From contig JANBXD010000006.1 of assembly GCA_024472245.1 (NCBI GenBank), positions 1,240,001-1,304,000 of the forward strand: DNA of 64,000 bases, given 5' to 3'. The DNA is from Beauveria sp. NWAFU-1 (Eukaryota; Ascomycota; Sordariomycetes; Hypocreales; Cordycipitaceae). Below, piece by piece: positions 52,357-62,778 of the stretch. Made by a program: the position numbers and the translations under genes. The notes below the pieces were generated by a model, which did not search any database, was not told the DNA's origin, and saw only the letters and a program-made list of their open reading frames with translations. Position 1 is the stretch's first letter, and each line of letters starts with the position of its first letter.

Positions 52357-53176
52357 TGTAAGGATAATGCGACCATGCGAAGCACAAGAGGCCGAAGCGC
52401 TACACGGTTTGAGATGGTGTGATGGTCGGGTTCTGTATTTCGGGATAAAGGTTTCGACAATCAAGACTTGGCGGCGTGTGGCATGTAAACAAAAGCAGGC
52501 GCTCGTTAAGAGAGCCGCGGTGGGGCAGCCTTTTATGCCGAGTGCGTGCGACAGAGGGCTCTCTGGCAGCTGGCAGCGTGTTTGCACTGGAGCTCGCAGT
52601 TAGCAGAGGCTTTACAACTGCATGTGCAAACGCGCACAATCACGTGAATTGTTTTCAAAATATTAATCTTCTTCTTTTCGAGATGCCCTCACTTTCTATT
52701 CATGTGCAGCCCCAAAATATCGAACAATTTCCTCTTCGTCACCACCACCCTCTTCAAATGCAAGTTGCGCCCCTGGCCGGAAAGAGAACAAAGTCAGGCA
52801 ACCTTGGCTCCATCTACATACGGGTGCCCCGTCCTCGCCAGGCCGCCGCTGCCCGCCTGACCCTGCGTGCCTGCTAGCGTGTCCAATCTGTCCCTTGAGA
52901 AAAAGGCTCGTCTCCTAAGAAAGGTTAACTAACACAAGGGTAGCAAATTTCCTTGCAGCGCGCCTCCTGGGCACTAATACGACGTCTGAGTGGACACCTT
53001 TGCGGCTTCGACTCCCTAATAATAATAATCTGCGCCATCTCGACTTGACTCTGCCTCCTCGCATTCTCTTCTCCTGACGACGTTCTTTACCCGCTCCGTT
53101 CGCTTCTTCGTCTCTCGCTACATCTCGTCTTTCTTTCACCCTCTTCATCCGAATCGGCAGTAACATTTTATTAATC
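52357..53176. other. Divergent promoter region, MAD1 and guanylyltransferase
   Basis: 0.8 kb. The right half is C/T-rich (TCTCTTCTCCTGACG, CTTCTTCGTCTCTCGC), typical of highly expressed fungal genes, and leads into the plus-strand gene. No TATA box close to either start. Confidence 0.4.
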
Positions 53177-54929
53177 ATGGCGTCCGTATCTGAGTCGGCG
53201 CTTGTCGCCATTGCTGCCCAGCTCAGCCAGGTCATGGGCGCTCTCGAGAAGCAGGTGGGTTGCACCCTGTGTACTATGTTTTTGCCGTCGAGGGGTCATC
53301 GGGAGTCGCTGTCGCTGTCGCACTGCCGCGCACCCCTATGCGCGCAAACGTCAATGATTGCGGTAAGCTGACACGTTATAGAATAATGAGCTCTCTGAGC
53401 TTCGCAACGAGTACTCTGCTCTGCGCACCCAGAATGCCAACATGGAGCGCCTCCTCCAGGACAATGTGGTAGGTGATGCCTTACTCCTTTCTCGATATTG
53501 GTGCCCCACTCTGCAATTCCCCATGCGCCTGGCCTCGCTGTGTTGAATACTTGTCGCGATTCTGTCACCAGCTGTCGCGACTCCTCATTCTCTGCCAATC
53601 CGGAGTCGATCTTCTTGCCCATCTTGCCCATCTTGCCCATTTCATACTGACTCGTCACAGTCCAGATATGACAACCGCAACCTCAGCCTCTCCCACCCCT
53701 CCCCCGCCTTGGAGACCTCGTCGCCCTTCCTCTCTGCCACCTCTCTCCCCCGCGTGGCCTCTACTCTCACCTTCAACCCTCCTGGCGACCAGCCTCTCTT
53801 CACTACCGCCTCACCCGCCTATGAGATTCCCGGCTTCTACGTCGTCATCCCCGCTGGTGGTGCCGGCACCCGTCTCTGGCCTCTGTCCCGCAAGAACCAC
53901 CCCAAGTTCCTGCTCGATGTCTCTCTCTCCGGCCGCTCCATGCTGCAGGCCACCTGGAACCGTCTTGTTCCCCTGACTGGCTCTGCTCGCATGACTGTCG
54001 TTGCCGGTCCTGCTCACGCCGAGGCCATCAAGGGCCAGCTCCCCCAGCTAGAGAACGCCAATCTTTTCACCGAGCCGGGTCCCAAGGACTCCATGGCCGC
54101 CATTGGTCTTGCCGCCGCCATTCTCGCCGATCGTGACCCTGATGCCATTATTGGTTCCTTTGCTGCTGATCACATGATCTCCGGCGAAGATGCTTTCCTT
54201 GTGGCCGTGCGCGAAGCCGCCAACGTGGCGAAGTCTGGCTACCTCGTTACTATTGGTATCGCGCCGTCTCACCCCGCCACCGGCTTCGGTTATGTTCAGC
54301 TCGGAAAGACTCTCAACGACCCCGCCGCTCCCAGCGCCCGTCTCGTCAGCTCGTTCAAGGAGAAGCCCGACGCTCGCACCGCCGCCAAGTACCTCGCCTC
54401 CGGTGAGTACCGCTGGAACGCCGGTATGTTCGTCACCCGTGCTGCTACCCTCATGGAGCTTGTGCTGGAGCACTGCCCTGAGCTCCACGCTGGGTTGGTC
54501 AAGATCGCCAAGGTCTGGGACAACGAGGCTGAGCGTGCCAGCGTCCTCGCTGAGGTCTGGCCTACCCTCGAGACCATTGCCATTGACAATGCTATTGCTG
54601 AGCCTGCTGCTGCCAAGGGTAAGGTTGCCGTGATTCCGGCCACTTTCGGTTGGGACGATGTCGGTGACTTCTCCTCCCTCTCTGAGATGCTTCCCGCCGA
54701 GGCCAACGCTCCTCGCGTTCTTGGTGACAGCGAACTCGTCGTTTCTGAACAGACCTTTGGTGGTCTCATTGTTCCCGGCTCCGGCCGTCTTGTTGCTTGC
54801 TTGGGTGTTGACGATCTGGTCATTATCGACGTTCCAGATGCGCTCATGGTGACGACGCGCGCTCGTTCGCAAGAAGTCAAGACGCTTGTCAAGAAGGCCC
54901 AGCGGGCTGGCTTCGCCAATCTTATGTAG
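53177..54929 (+). CDS. Bacterial-type (ManC-like) mannose-1-phosphate guanylyltransferase with N-terminal coiled coil
   Basis: Exons 53177-53254, 53382-53468 and 53661-54929 give 477 aa. The catalytic nucleotidyltransferase core begins near residue 116 with VVIPAGGAGTRLWPLSRKNH and PKFLLD, the ManC/type II signature. It goes on through GFGYVQLGK, FKEKPD, YRWNAGMFV and FGWDDVGDFSSL, and the domain is complete. It makes GDP-mannose from GTP and mannose-1-phosphate. Fungi normally use the Psa1/Srb1 enzyme with a C-terminal hexapeptide helix, which this is not, so it is probably a second enzyme of bacterial ancestry. It lacks the cupin isomerase domain of many ManC proteins. Two small exons add a heptad-like segment (NNELSELRNEYSALRTQN) that may give oligomerisation. 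The core exon is C-rich in third positions, as in highly expressed genes. Confidence 0.9.
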
Positions 54930-55776
54930 AGACGTTGTATTGATGAAGTGTCATGGGTCCTGTGGCATAAGTAACTGAAGATGATGCTTGCCATTGACAT
55001 CTTAGGAAATGTATTTGAGCTGTAATTTATAGTAGCGTGCTAGCTAATCAATCACTTCACTTCTCCGGCAATGCAAAAGCTTCAACTATATGCTAGTGAC
55101 CGATAGGATGTGTCGCTCATCTTCCTCGCGAATGGTAACGAGAAACTGCCGAGTCTGCATGCGAAGAGTTCTTTGCACCGTTTAACTTGGAAAGCAACGG
55201 CCCCCTGACCCTATAACGGCCAAACTTGCGCTATAACTCGTCTCAAAGCCGTTGAAACTGCAGAATATCCACTACATCTTTTCTCATAAGTTCAAGGTGG
55301 CTAGTTCTGCGAGAGATCGCTCTCTGTCGCATCAAAGTCAGGTCTATCCAAGATGAACCGGCTAGGCCAAAAGTGTTGATTTTTTAGAATCTCCTCTTTA
55401 AATTGTTCCCATGTATTGTTTTCAAAAAGGCTGCGTCTTGATGCAACCCGCAGCCCGATCTAGTGGACATGAATGAAGAATACCCAACCCATTTTCAGCC
55501 CTAACTGCCATGCAGTAGACCCTCGTTCTCCAGAGAACCCCCGTAGTGCCCGAAGCCCTGTTGAACTTTCCTGATGAGCAGGCTTTTTGTACCAGATTTT
55601 TTTTAAATGTGTTTCTTTGTATTTCGCACCACCTGTCAGCGATAGTTTCGACTTGTTCTTTTCGTCAGGCTTGCGCATGACCCGTTACGGCAAGCCAAGG
55701 AGTTGTCGTAGTTTAGATTGTAGAGTCGTAGAATGCTCGAGAGAGTAGTGAGTATTGATAGACAATATCATGAAGT

Positions 55777-56166
55777 CTAGGCGTTTTTCTTCACTAGAGT
55801 AGAAAATCCGGCCATAAGTTGTTGTGTATCTTGGTACTTGAAGGTATGAGCTTCTTCGTTATCGAGAGGGTGCCATGGTTTGATGGCTTTGCCTAGGCTG
55901 GAGGCGTAGGCCTCGATGGTATGTTTCTTTTCAGGCTCAATATTTAGGAGACATGCTGCCTCAAACGTATGAGCGCATGCCATATAGAGTAGCGGCCAGT
56001 TGCGTTCCGATATGGAACCACCTAGAGCGTGGCGAAAGGAGCGTTGGCATGTGTAGGTAAGGACTGTATAGGGAATAAAGAAAGAGTAGACTGGAAGACA
56101 CAGGAAATGGGTAAAGAGCGACGATTTTTTTGGCGAGTGTGGAAGCACTGCCGAACCAAGTATCAC
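55777..56166 (-). CDS. Doubtful small hypothetical protein or relic
   Basis: An open frame of 129 codons. The second half (HTFEAACLLNIEPEKKHTIE, LGKAIKPWHPLDNEEAHTF) has balanced composition with charged residues spaced as in a folded protein; the first half is hydrophobic and may be leader or intron. No domain recognised and no clear promoter. Listed because the stretch is otherwise empty. Confidence 0.2.
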   Translation of the reverse strand: MILGSAVLPHSPKKSSLFTHFLCLPVYSFFIPYTVLTYTCQRSFRHALGGSISERNWPLLYMACAHTFEAACLLNIEPEKKHTIEAYASSLGKAIKPWHPLDNEEAHTFKYQDTQQLMAGFSTLVKKNA

Positions 56167-57086
56167 TCTCCTTGGTTGGGGAGAACCGACGCTTTATATA
56201 CGTCGATTTGGGACTTAACCCTTGATTCATTCATGTGTGGCGACAGTGACTGCCTGATGGCCTGCAAAGCCTTTCTATAATCAATGATGTGGCAAAGTAG
56301 ATTGTGTAAAGAAAGACGCCATAAACGCATTCAATTACCCGCCGGGCGTCAGTGGTGTACAGTGGCTGAAGCCAACTCAGCCAGTAGCGCCTCGACTACA
56401 GTGAATGGCGTTTTCTAATGTACGAATATTGAAGCGCTCAAAGCTACTGTACCTGAGAAATTTCCATCGCATTTATTCAGATATTGATCAGAGAGGCAGT
56501 CGTGCAAAACTGCCCTTGTCGCCGTAACTACGCGAACCTCGTGGATTAGTCGCGGCAATACGTAAGACCAGGTTGCGATAATACGTAAGAGACTAGTGCT
56601 AACAAGCCACTCGCAGCCACAGGGCGAACCTTGGGCGCGTCCACACGCGGGCAGAGTCTGGGCCACGATGCAGTCTCCAGTATATCAAGTCCTGTTACGG
56701 AGATTGCAGGTCAAAATTTGGTACCTCCGTACCCTTGTGTGCCTTGCAAGGTCATGAAAACCCGCTAGTAAAGCAGCTAGCCTAGATCAAGAAGCGATTT
56801 TCAGCCTTTTTGTTGTACCTCAGTTCACAGTGACTATGACAAACAAAGGTCAAGCCCTCTCAAACCCTTCATCAACACTCTGAGCAAACTTCAATCGATA
56901 TGCCACGTGTCAGCACACACACGAATGATGGTACACACGGCCATCGTGCTTGACTCCGTACCCTGTACTACGATGCCGTCTCGAATAGCAAGCAGTAAAG
57001 GCTTTACGGGTAACTAGGTTAAACGTACGGATTAGCGTGACTGCCAAAGACACCGAAACCTAACCTCGTCCAGCCGGCCCCTGGGA

Positions 57087-57320
57087 ATGCTCGCCGAAGA
57101 CGTTGACCTTGTGATCAAGTATATCAAGGAATTAAGTAGAGACGTCGAGGGACCTTTTCCAAAAATTACAGAGGACCTTTTCAACGGCCGATACGGCGTA
57201 TACGCTGGCCGATCAGCATTACGGCGCCTGGGCCATATCCGTATGTCTGAAGAAACAGCCCAAAGAAACGGCCCATCGCGGTGCGACGAGCCCCTCGAGC
57301 TCATGCGGGGTCCCAAATAA
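57087..57320 (+). pseudogene. Possible coding relic
   Basis: A 77-codon frame whose first 55 residues (MLAEDVDLVIKYIKELSRDV, then FPKITEDLFNGRYGVYAG) read like the inside of a globular protein before degenerating. No family could be named. No matching exon was found on either side. Confidence 0.2.
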
Positions 57321-58141
57321 ACCCCTCTGCCAAGAACGGGCTGAAAGACTACACATCTCCACAAGCCTTTGTTGGAAGAAGCAAAATTAAGCACCAAAGA
57401 CAGGGGGCGTGCCTGAATGCAGCGCGATGCCTCTTCAAGAAGGTCGAGATGCTGGGGCAGAGTTTAGAGCACTGGATTATGCATATCCCTGGGGTTGCAT
57501 TGCGGGTGGACTGACGGTTTCTCAGCTCCCCCATTCTCAACATGGGTCCATTGGATTCGAGGTATATGCCAAGAAACCGCTATGATGGCCCGGTAGTTGA
57601 GTGAATGCTGAGAAAGGGCAAACAGCCCGACATGACGGAGCTTGGATCCGTTGAATCAAAGTCAACCGACACTCAGGCAAGGGCCGCCTGCTGTGTTATA
57701 TGTGGCCTACCGGATCTTGGAGGATCAAGATTGTGATAATTTTGTAGCTTGCTCCATTAGTGTCATGTCGATCCTTCTGGCGGGCCCTTTATTCTTGGTG
57801 CTAGTTGACGCTTTGCGGAGAGACCGCTCCGGCATCGTGAACGAGACAATACTCAGAGCAAAGTAGTCACATGGTGAGTTTGAATGGCGGTATTCGCATG
57901 TTGAACCGACAAACCACCAATCACGGCCATCGAATCTGCATTCGGCCCTGCCAAGCGCTGACTCGTTTCTTGGCTGCACCGGGGCATCAACAGTAGCGAG
58001 GATCCGATGCGTTTCTGGGACCGCACCATGGCCAGCTCAAGAGGGGCGCATTTTCAGCTTTGAATATAGACTCGTGTTTGGTATGCTCGAGGTCATGCTG
58101 CTGTGCGTTGACTGTTGAGTGAAAAAGGGCTGGCCCGCGGG

Positions 58142-58150
58142 TATAAATAG
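58142..58150 (+). promoter_or_regulatory. TATA box of the Cys-rich secreted protein gene
   Basis: TATAAATAG 134 bp before the ATG, in a GC-rich context. It predicts a leader of roughly 100 nt. A second TATATAAA only about 15 bp before the ATG is too close to serve. A TATA-driven promoter fits an inducible gene. Confidence 0.55.
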
Positions 58151-58275
58151 GCAAGGTGAGCCCGGGGGAAGGAAGGAGTTTGACAGCATCCCAATCACTC
58201 TACTATCCAATCACTTACCCTTCCCTTCCGCTTCTTCCATCAATTCTTCAGCACTATATAAAGCTACTCGACAAC

Positions 58276-58742
58276 ATGAAGTTTGCCATTGCCACCGCTT
58301 TTCTCGCTGCTTGCGCCAGCGCTGTTGAGATGAAGGCTTGCAGCGGAACCAACATGGGCGGTTCTTGCACTGCCAAGGTATGTGCAACTTGTCCTTGAAT
58401 GCCTACATTAAACTAACACTGCTTTTTTCCTAGACTTCCATGTAAGAGACTGCTTCCTCCGTCCACCCCCGATGCAGTAACTGACAACAACCAGGGGCTC
58501 CCAGTCGGGTAGCTGGAACTCGTACAATTTCCGTGCCTCCAGCAACCGCTGTGTTCGTGTCTGCAACGGCTGCAGCGTATGTGGCAATCCTATTCCTCGT
58601 GGTGTGCAAGAAATTGCTAACAAGCATACAGAGCCTTGGCTACCGCTGCCAGACCTATTCCAACAACAACATCAAGTTTACCAAGTTCATCATCTTTGAC
58701 TGGGCTGGTGGCAACGGCCCCGACTCTACCACTTGCTGCTAG
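58276..58742 (+). CDS. Small secreted cysteine-rich protein (effector or antimicrobial candidate)
   Basis: Four exons, 58276-58377, 58434-58441, 58495-58576 and 58632-58742, give 100 aa. The second exon is only 8 nt. The signal peptide is MKFAIATAFLAACASA. The mature part, about 84 aa, has eight Cys (KACSG, GSCTA, RCVRVCNGCS, YRCQTY, TTCC at the very end), enough for four disulfides, and Asn/Ser/Gly-rich turns, with IKFTKFIIFDWAGG as the only hydrophobic strand. No named family was recognised. Size, secretion and Cys content fit fungal effectors or small antimicrobial proteins, but no activity can be claimed. It is isolated at the edge of a gene-poor stretch, a common place for effectors. All three introns are GT-AG and about 52-56 bp. 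Confidence 0.8.
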
Positions 58743-59295
58743 ATTATACATGGCTCATAGAAGTGCGCGCGGAACATGTGCAACATGACCGCAACTTGTC
58801 AAAACATTTGATTGGCTCTAGGACTTTGCTTGTGCAGGATGCTGCGTGTGACGGCCTGGTCCAATCATGACTAGCAGGATAGAACCAACAATTTCTAGGA
58901 TAGTGGATAAAAAAGCAAGTCTGCATTCATACTATAAAGACTAGTACATAGACTCCAAAGAGCTGCATAGTGTTGCACTGCCCGACATGCCGACTTACAC
59001 GCCCAAAGCTCCGGACCCCACGCTCCACTCCCGACAGCAGATCCACATCAAAAGTTGCCTCTTTCCAGCTTCAGCTCGAACACCCTCAACATCATTACGA
59101 CTTTTCTGGCCGAGCAATCGCCGACCCCATCAACGCCAAAGACTGCTACAAGACTCGGTCCTCATTTGAACACGACATGATACCCCAATAAGTACGCCTT
59201 TCCCCCCCTGAACACGCCAGCGCATCGCCGCCCAATCGGGGTCCGACAGCCCAACTCCAGACCGAGCAAAATATCTACCACGACACACACCCGCC
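58743..59295. other. Intergenic region and CTK2 leader
   Basis: 0.55 kb. A 60-codon upstream frame starts at 58987 within the likely CTK2 leader; it has no protein features and could at most be a regulatory upstream ORF. Confidence 0.35.
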
Positions 59296-60882
59296 ATGAC
59301 ACAACCTGCTGCTGCGCCGACGGCGCCGGTCAACGGCAGCGCCTCCGTCAAGCCCAAAGTCGGCCCGCATCCGGGCTTCATCTCCAGCTCCAACCAGTAC
59401 TCGTCAGAAACGCGCATCCGGCGCATGTTCCGCAACAACGGCTGCGATCCCGCGCGCGAGGATAACTACCGCCTGCAGGGTGTTCAGCTGATTGAGAATG
59501 TGCGAGAGCATCTCAAACTGTATGTCCCAACCCCAATCAGAAGGCCTTGTCCTGCTCAGCGCTATTACTAACCTGGTCTTGCTCCTCCTCCCAGGCCCGT
59601 TCGAACGTTTGATACTGCCTGCATCTACTTTCACAAGTTCCGACTCAACTTTCGCGACGCAGAGTACAACTGCCAGGATGCGGCCCTCGCATCACTGTTT
59701 GTTGCGTGCAAGGTCGAAGACACGATTAAAAAGTCCAAAGACATACTCGCCGCCGCCTACGCCGTCAAAAACCCTGATAAGCCTGCACCGACTGACGACA
59801 AGGTATGACGAGTCACACACCCCAGCCCTCCCCTTCACAAGACAGCAGAAACTGACCTTGTTGTTATGGTCTAGATGTTTGACCAAAACGGCAAAATCAT
59901 CATTGGCCTGGAGCGCCTCATCCTCGAGACGATTGGCTTCGACTTTCGCACGCGCTACCCGCAGAAGCTGCTCGTCAAGATTGTGCGCAGCATCCTCGGC
60001 GCGTCCAACGAGGCCGCGCGGGCCTTTTACGCCACCGCGTACGCCATGTGCATCGACATGTACAAGACGTTTGTGCCCGTCAAGCGCACCACTTTTTCCA
60101 TGGCCATGGCCGTCGTCGAGCTCACCGCGCGCCTCACCGACAACAACAGCAGCAGCAACGACGGAGGCGGCAGCGGCGGCGGCGAGCTGCTCGCTCGCGT
60201 CGAGGCGTTTGCCGCCCAGCGCAGGCAGTACGCCCGCGCGCCCGTCATGGAGACGATGCTCGACCTGCTAGACCTCTACGTCCAGCACCACAAGGCGACA
60301 AAGCTGGGCGCGCGCTTCGACCTCGCGCGCTTCATCGACATTAAGATACAACTTAACAAGGACCTCGACGCGTCGTACGCGCCGCGGTATCTGTTTCACT
60401 GCCAAAAGTGCGAAATTGACGCGCCCACGCCCGCGGCGACTACAACACCGACAACAACAACGACAACAACGCCAGCGACAACGGCTGCGTGGCCAGGCGG
60501 CGACTCGTCGGTGCGCAGGACGGCGCGCGGTCAAGATGGCACGATGCGCTTCGTGTTTGACCCCGAGGCGGCCAAGACGGAACAGGACGCCGTGGCGGTG
60601 CACTTCAAGGAGGAGTACGAGGAGTACGAGATAGAGGTTGAGGAGCCGGTACCGCCGCCGCCGCCGCCGCCGCCACCGCCGGAGCAGCCGCGCGGCCCGC
60701 GAGACGGTCGTGAGGGCGGCGGCGGCGGCGGTGGACGAGGGCCAGGAGGAGGGCATGGTGGTGGTCGTGGTGGCGGTTACCGCGGCGGTGGGCACAGAGG
60801 CCGTGGCGATCGGAGAGGGGAGCCGTACGGAGGCCACCGCGGCGGTGACCGGTATCAAAGAGGACGAAATCGTCACCACTAG
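59296..60882 (+). CDS. CTK2: CTD kinase cyclin subunit (Ctk2-like) with proline-rich and RGG tail
   Basis: Exons 59296-59519, 59595-59802 and 59875-60882 give 479 aa. The cyclin box is clear: LQGVQLIENVREHLKLPVRT, FDTACIYFHKFRLNF, AALASLFVACKVEDTIKK, then a second fold starting GLERLILETIGFDF. PGF(I)SSSNQY before the box is a usual Ctk2 start. In yeast, Ctk1-Ctk2-Ctk3 phosphorylates Ser2 of the RNA polymerase II CTD during elongation. Beyond residue 300 the protein turns into a Thr-rich linker, an acidic EEYEEYEIEVEEP block, a ten-residue Pro run, and an RGG/GGG-rich tail (GGGRGPGGGHGGGRGGGYRG). The tail is unusual for a cyclin and suggests RNA binding or condensate recruitment. DNA there is GC-rich and repetitive, so length may vary. 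Confidence 0.9.
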
Positions 60883-61047
60883 CGGTATCAAGCATGACGA
60901 AATCGGCACCACTCGCACCGTCCCCCACGAAATGTGTAAAACAACAAAAAGGACGGCTGTATTGGTTTGATGTGCGTTTATAAAGTAGCTTTGATGACTA
61001 GCGTGTATATGTACATGTCTATAAAAAACTGTTTACGTTTTGTAATG

Positions 61048-62778
61048 CTACGTCCTTGTCGCTTCTGGCCGCAGCTCTTCGCCTGCAGCATCGCTCGTCT
61101 TGACGCTCTCCAGCGCCACCCTGTCGTCAGCATCGTCGTCGCTCGCCGGCCCCTTTTTGTGATGCCGCGGCAGCTCGGCGCTCAGCACGCTGCTCGCCCT
61201 GCTTATATCCGCGCTCGCGGGGCTCTGCACGCGCAGGCCAATGTCCTTTTCCTCCATGTCGTCCGGCCCCGCTGCTGTATCCAGTGTCGCCGACTCTGCT
61301 GCCGCGACAATACCACCACCACCACCATTACCACTGCTGACACCCGTATCCGCAAACCGCCACACGACTGACATCTTGTCCAAACAGCGGCTACCCTTGC
61401 GGCTCGTGCCCTTGATGCCGTCCATGGCGTCCCACTCAATCGTAAAGACGCCGTCGGCGTCTGGCGACCCGCCTTGCTCCGGGCCGTTGCCCTCGAAAAA
61501 GGCGTTGAACCAGACGTGCGCGACAGACGACACCATAGTGAGGCCGATGCTCTTGTGGGTGCGGTTGCGCCGCTCGACGGCGACGCAGACGTCGCTGGTG
61601 GGGACACGGATGGGCGTCGCGGGGCGGAAGAGGACGGCCATGCCGCCGGGCTCGGCCTCGCTCTTGCGGCTGCTGGCGCTGGACAGCTTCGACGAGGTGG
61701 AAAAGGTCGAGGCGCGCGAGACGGACGCGGTTGATTCTTGTGTGGGCTGTTCGGGGATGAGCTCCGTCTTGGACTTTGTCGGGGGCTTCATATCCGCCGC
61801 CGTCTCCTTGTTGTCGGGCTTTGAAGTGCCAATGTTCTCGTTGTTGGTGGCGTCTGCAAACTCGGCCTGCGCTGGCGCCTTGGTGCCCGAGGGGTAGCCG
61901 GCCATTTCCCAGACAAGGTCCGACAGGCCGCCATCCGCCGGCGCGCCGCCCTGCACAACCTGTCGCTCCTTTTTCTGAAACGTGTGCAGCGAGCAAATCC
62001 TTCTGCCGTCCTCGGCGAAGCCCTCGACGTCGAGCTTGACGCCGTTGCGTAAGCCCCACGTGTGAATCTCGAGGATTTCAATCGGCCTGTCCGCGTACCG
62101 CTTCCCGTGCCTGGTCCACCGATCTACGTAGCGCACCCACCGCAGCTGCGAGGGTATCGAGACGCCCGCGCCAAACATGGGCCGCATGCGGCGCTCCGTG
62201 AACCGCGCCAGCGCGTCCTCCGCGCGCCAGCCCTCCTCCGCGACGAGGTAGCTGACACTCGCGGTGCCGCTGCGGCCCTTGCCCGCCTTGCAGTGCACCA
62301 CGACGACGCGATCCGGGTGCCTCTCCTCTGTGACGGTGCCGCTGACGCCGTCGAGCGCCCCGCCGTGGAGCCAGTGGCGCATGCTGGCGAGGATGCGCGG
62401 CATCAGTGAAAACGGCGGCGGGTGATGGTCCGGGAACGGGTAGTGCCGGATGCGGTCGTAGACGAGGTGATCCGGGTAGCCAGTGCCCTCGGCGCGAAAC
62501 TCCCAAATGGCCCAGTCGGCGCCGTGCTTGGCGTCGAGAAAGGTGACGAGCTGGTCGAGCGGGTTGCGGTAGGCGCGTTGGGGGTATGTGTGCGAGGGGC
62601 CGGAGCTGTGAAGTCGTCAGTCAAGTGCTCTCGGACCATTAGGAGAGGAAGAGGAGGTCTAGTTGGGTTTGAGAACGTACGTAGCGACGATGTGGTCAGT
62701 CACATAGCAGAGGTCGAGGCCAGCCTCTGAGTGGCCCCTGCGCGGGCCGGCGACGAGCTGCCGCAAAAAGGAAGCCAT
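61048..62778 (-). CDS. TEP1: PTEN-type phosphoinositide phosphatase
   Basis: Exons 62778-62681 and 62605-61048 give 551 aa. The start (DLCYVTDHIVAT) matches the PTEN N-terminus. The loop HYPFPDHHPPP supplies the general-acid Asp, at residue 92 by direct count. The P-loop HCKAGKGRSG has its catalytic Cys at 138 and differs from human PTEN only by Ser for Thr. The C2-like part starts near ADRPIEILEIHTWG and is interrupted by a long Ser/Thr/Lys-rich insert (about 270-330). It resumes with RIPTSDVCVAVERRN-like sequence and ends in an acidic, Ser-rich tail. The enzyme probably removes the 3-phosphate of PI(3,4,5)P3 or acts on related lipids at membranes. An extra segment lies between the Asp loop and the P-loop (LASMRHWLHGGALDGVSG). 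It converges on CTK2, 165 bp apart. Confidence 0.9.

Larger units (their letters stand above)
54930..58275. other. Gene-poor region with possible coding remnants
   Basis: 3.3 kb. Two frames look slightly protein-like but lack domains: minus 55777-56166 (129 codons, ending GFSTLVKKNA) and plus 57087-57320 (77 codons, starting MLAEDVDLVIKYIKEL). Either may be a small gene or a relic. The right end carries the TATA box of the Cys-rich gene. Confidence 0.4.

Noticed and set aside
57032..57397. 121-codon minus-strand frame
   Set aside because: Overlaps the more protein-like plus frame and has random composition.
60268..60918. 216-codon minus-strand frame over the CTK2 tail
   Set aside because: Product of GC-rich repeats read backwards.
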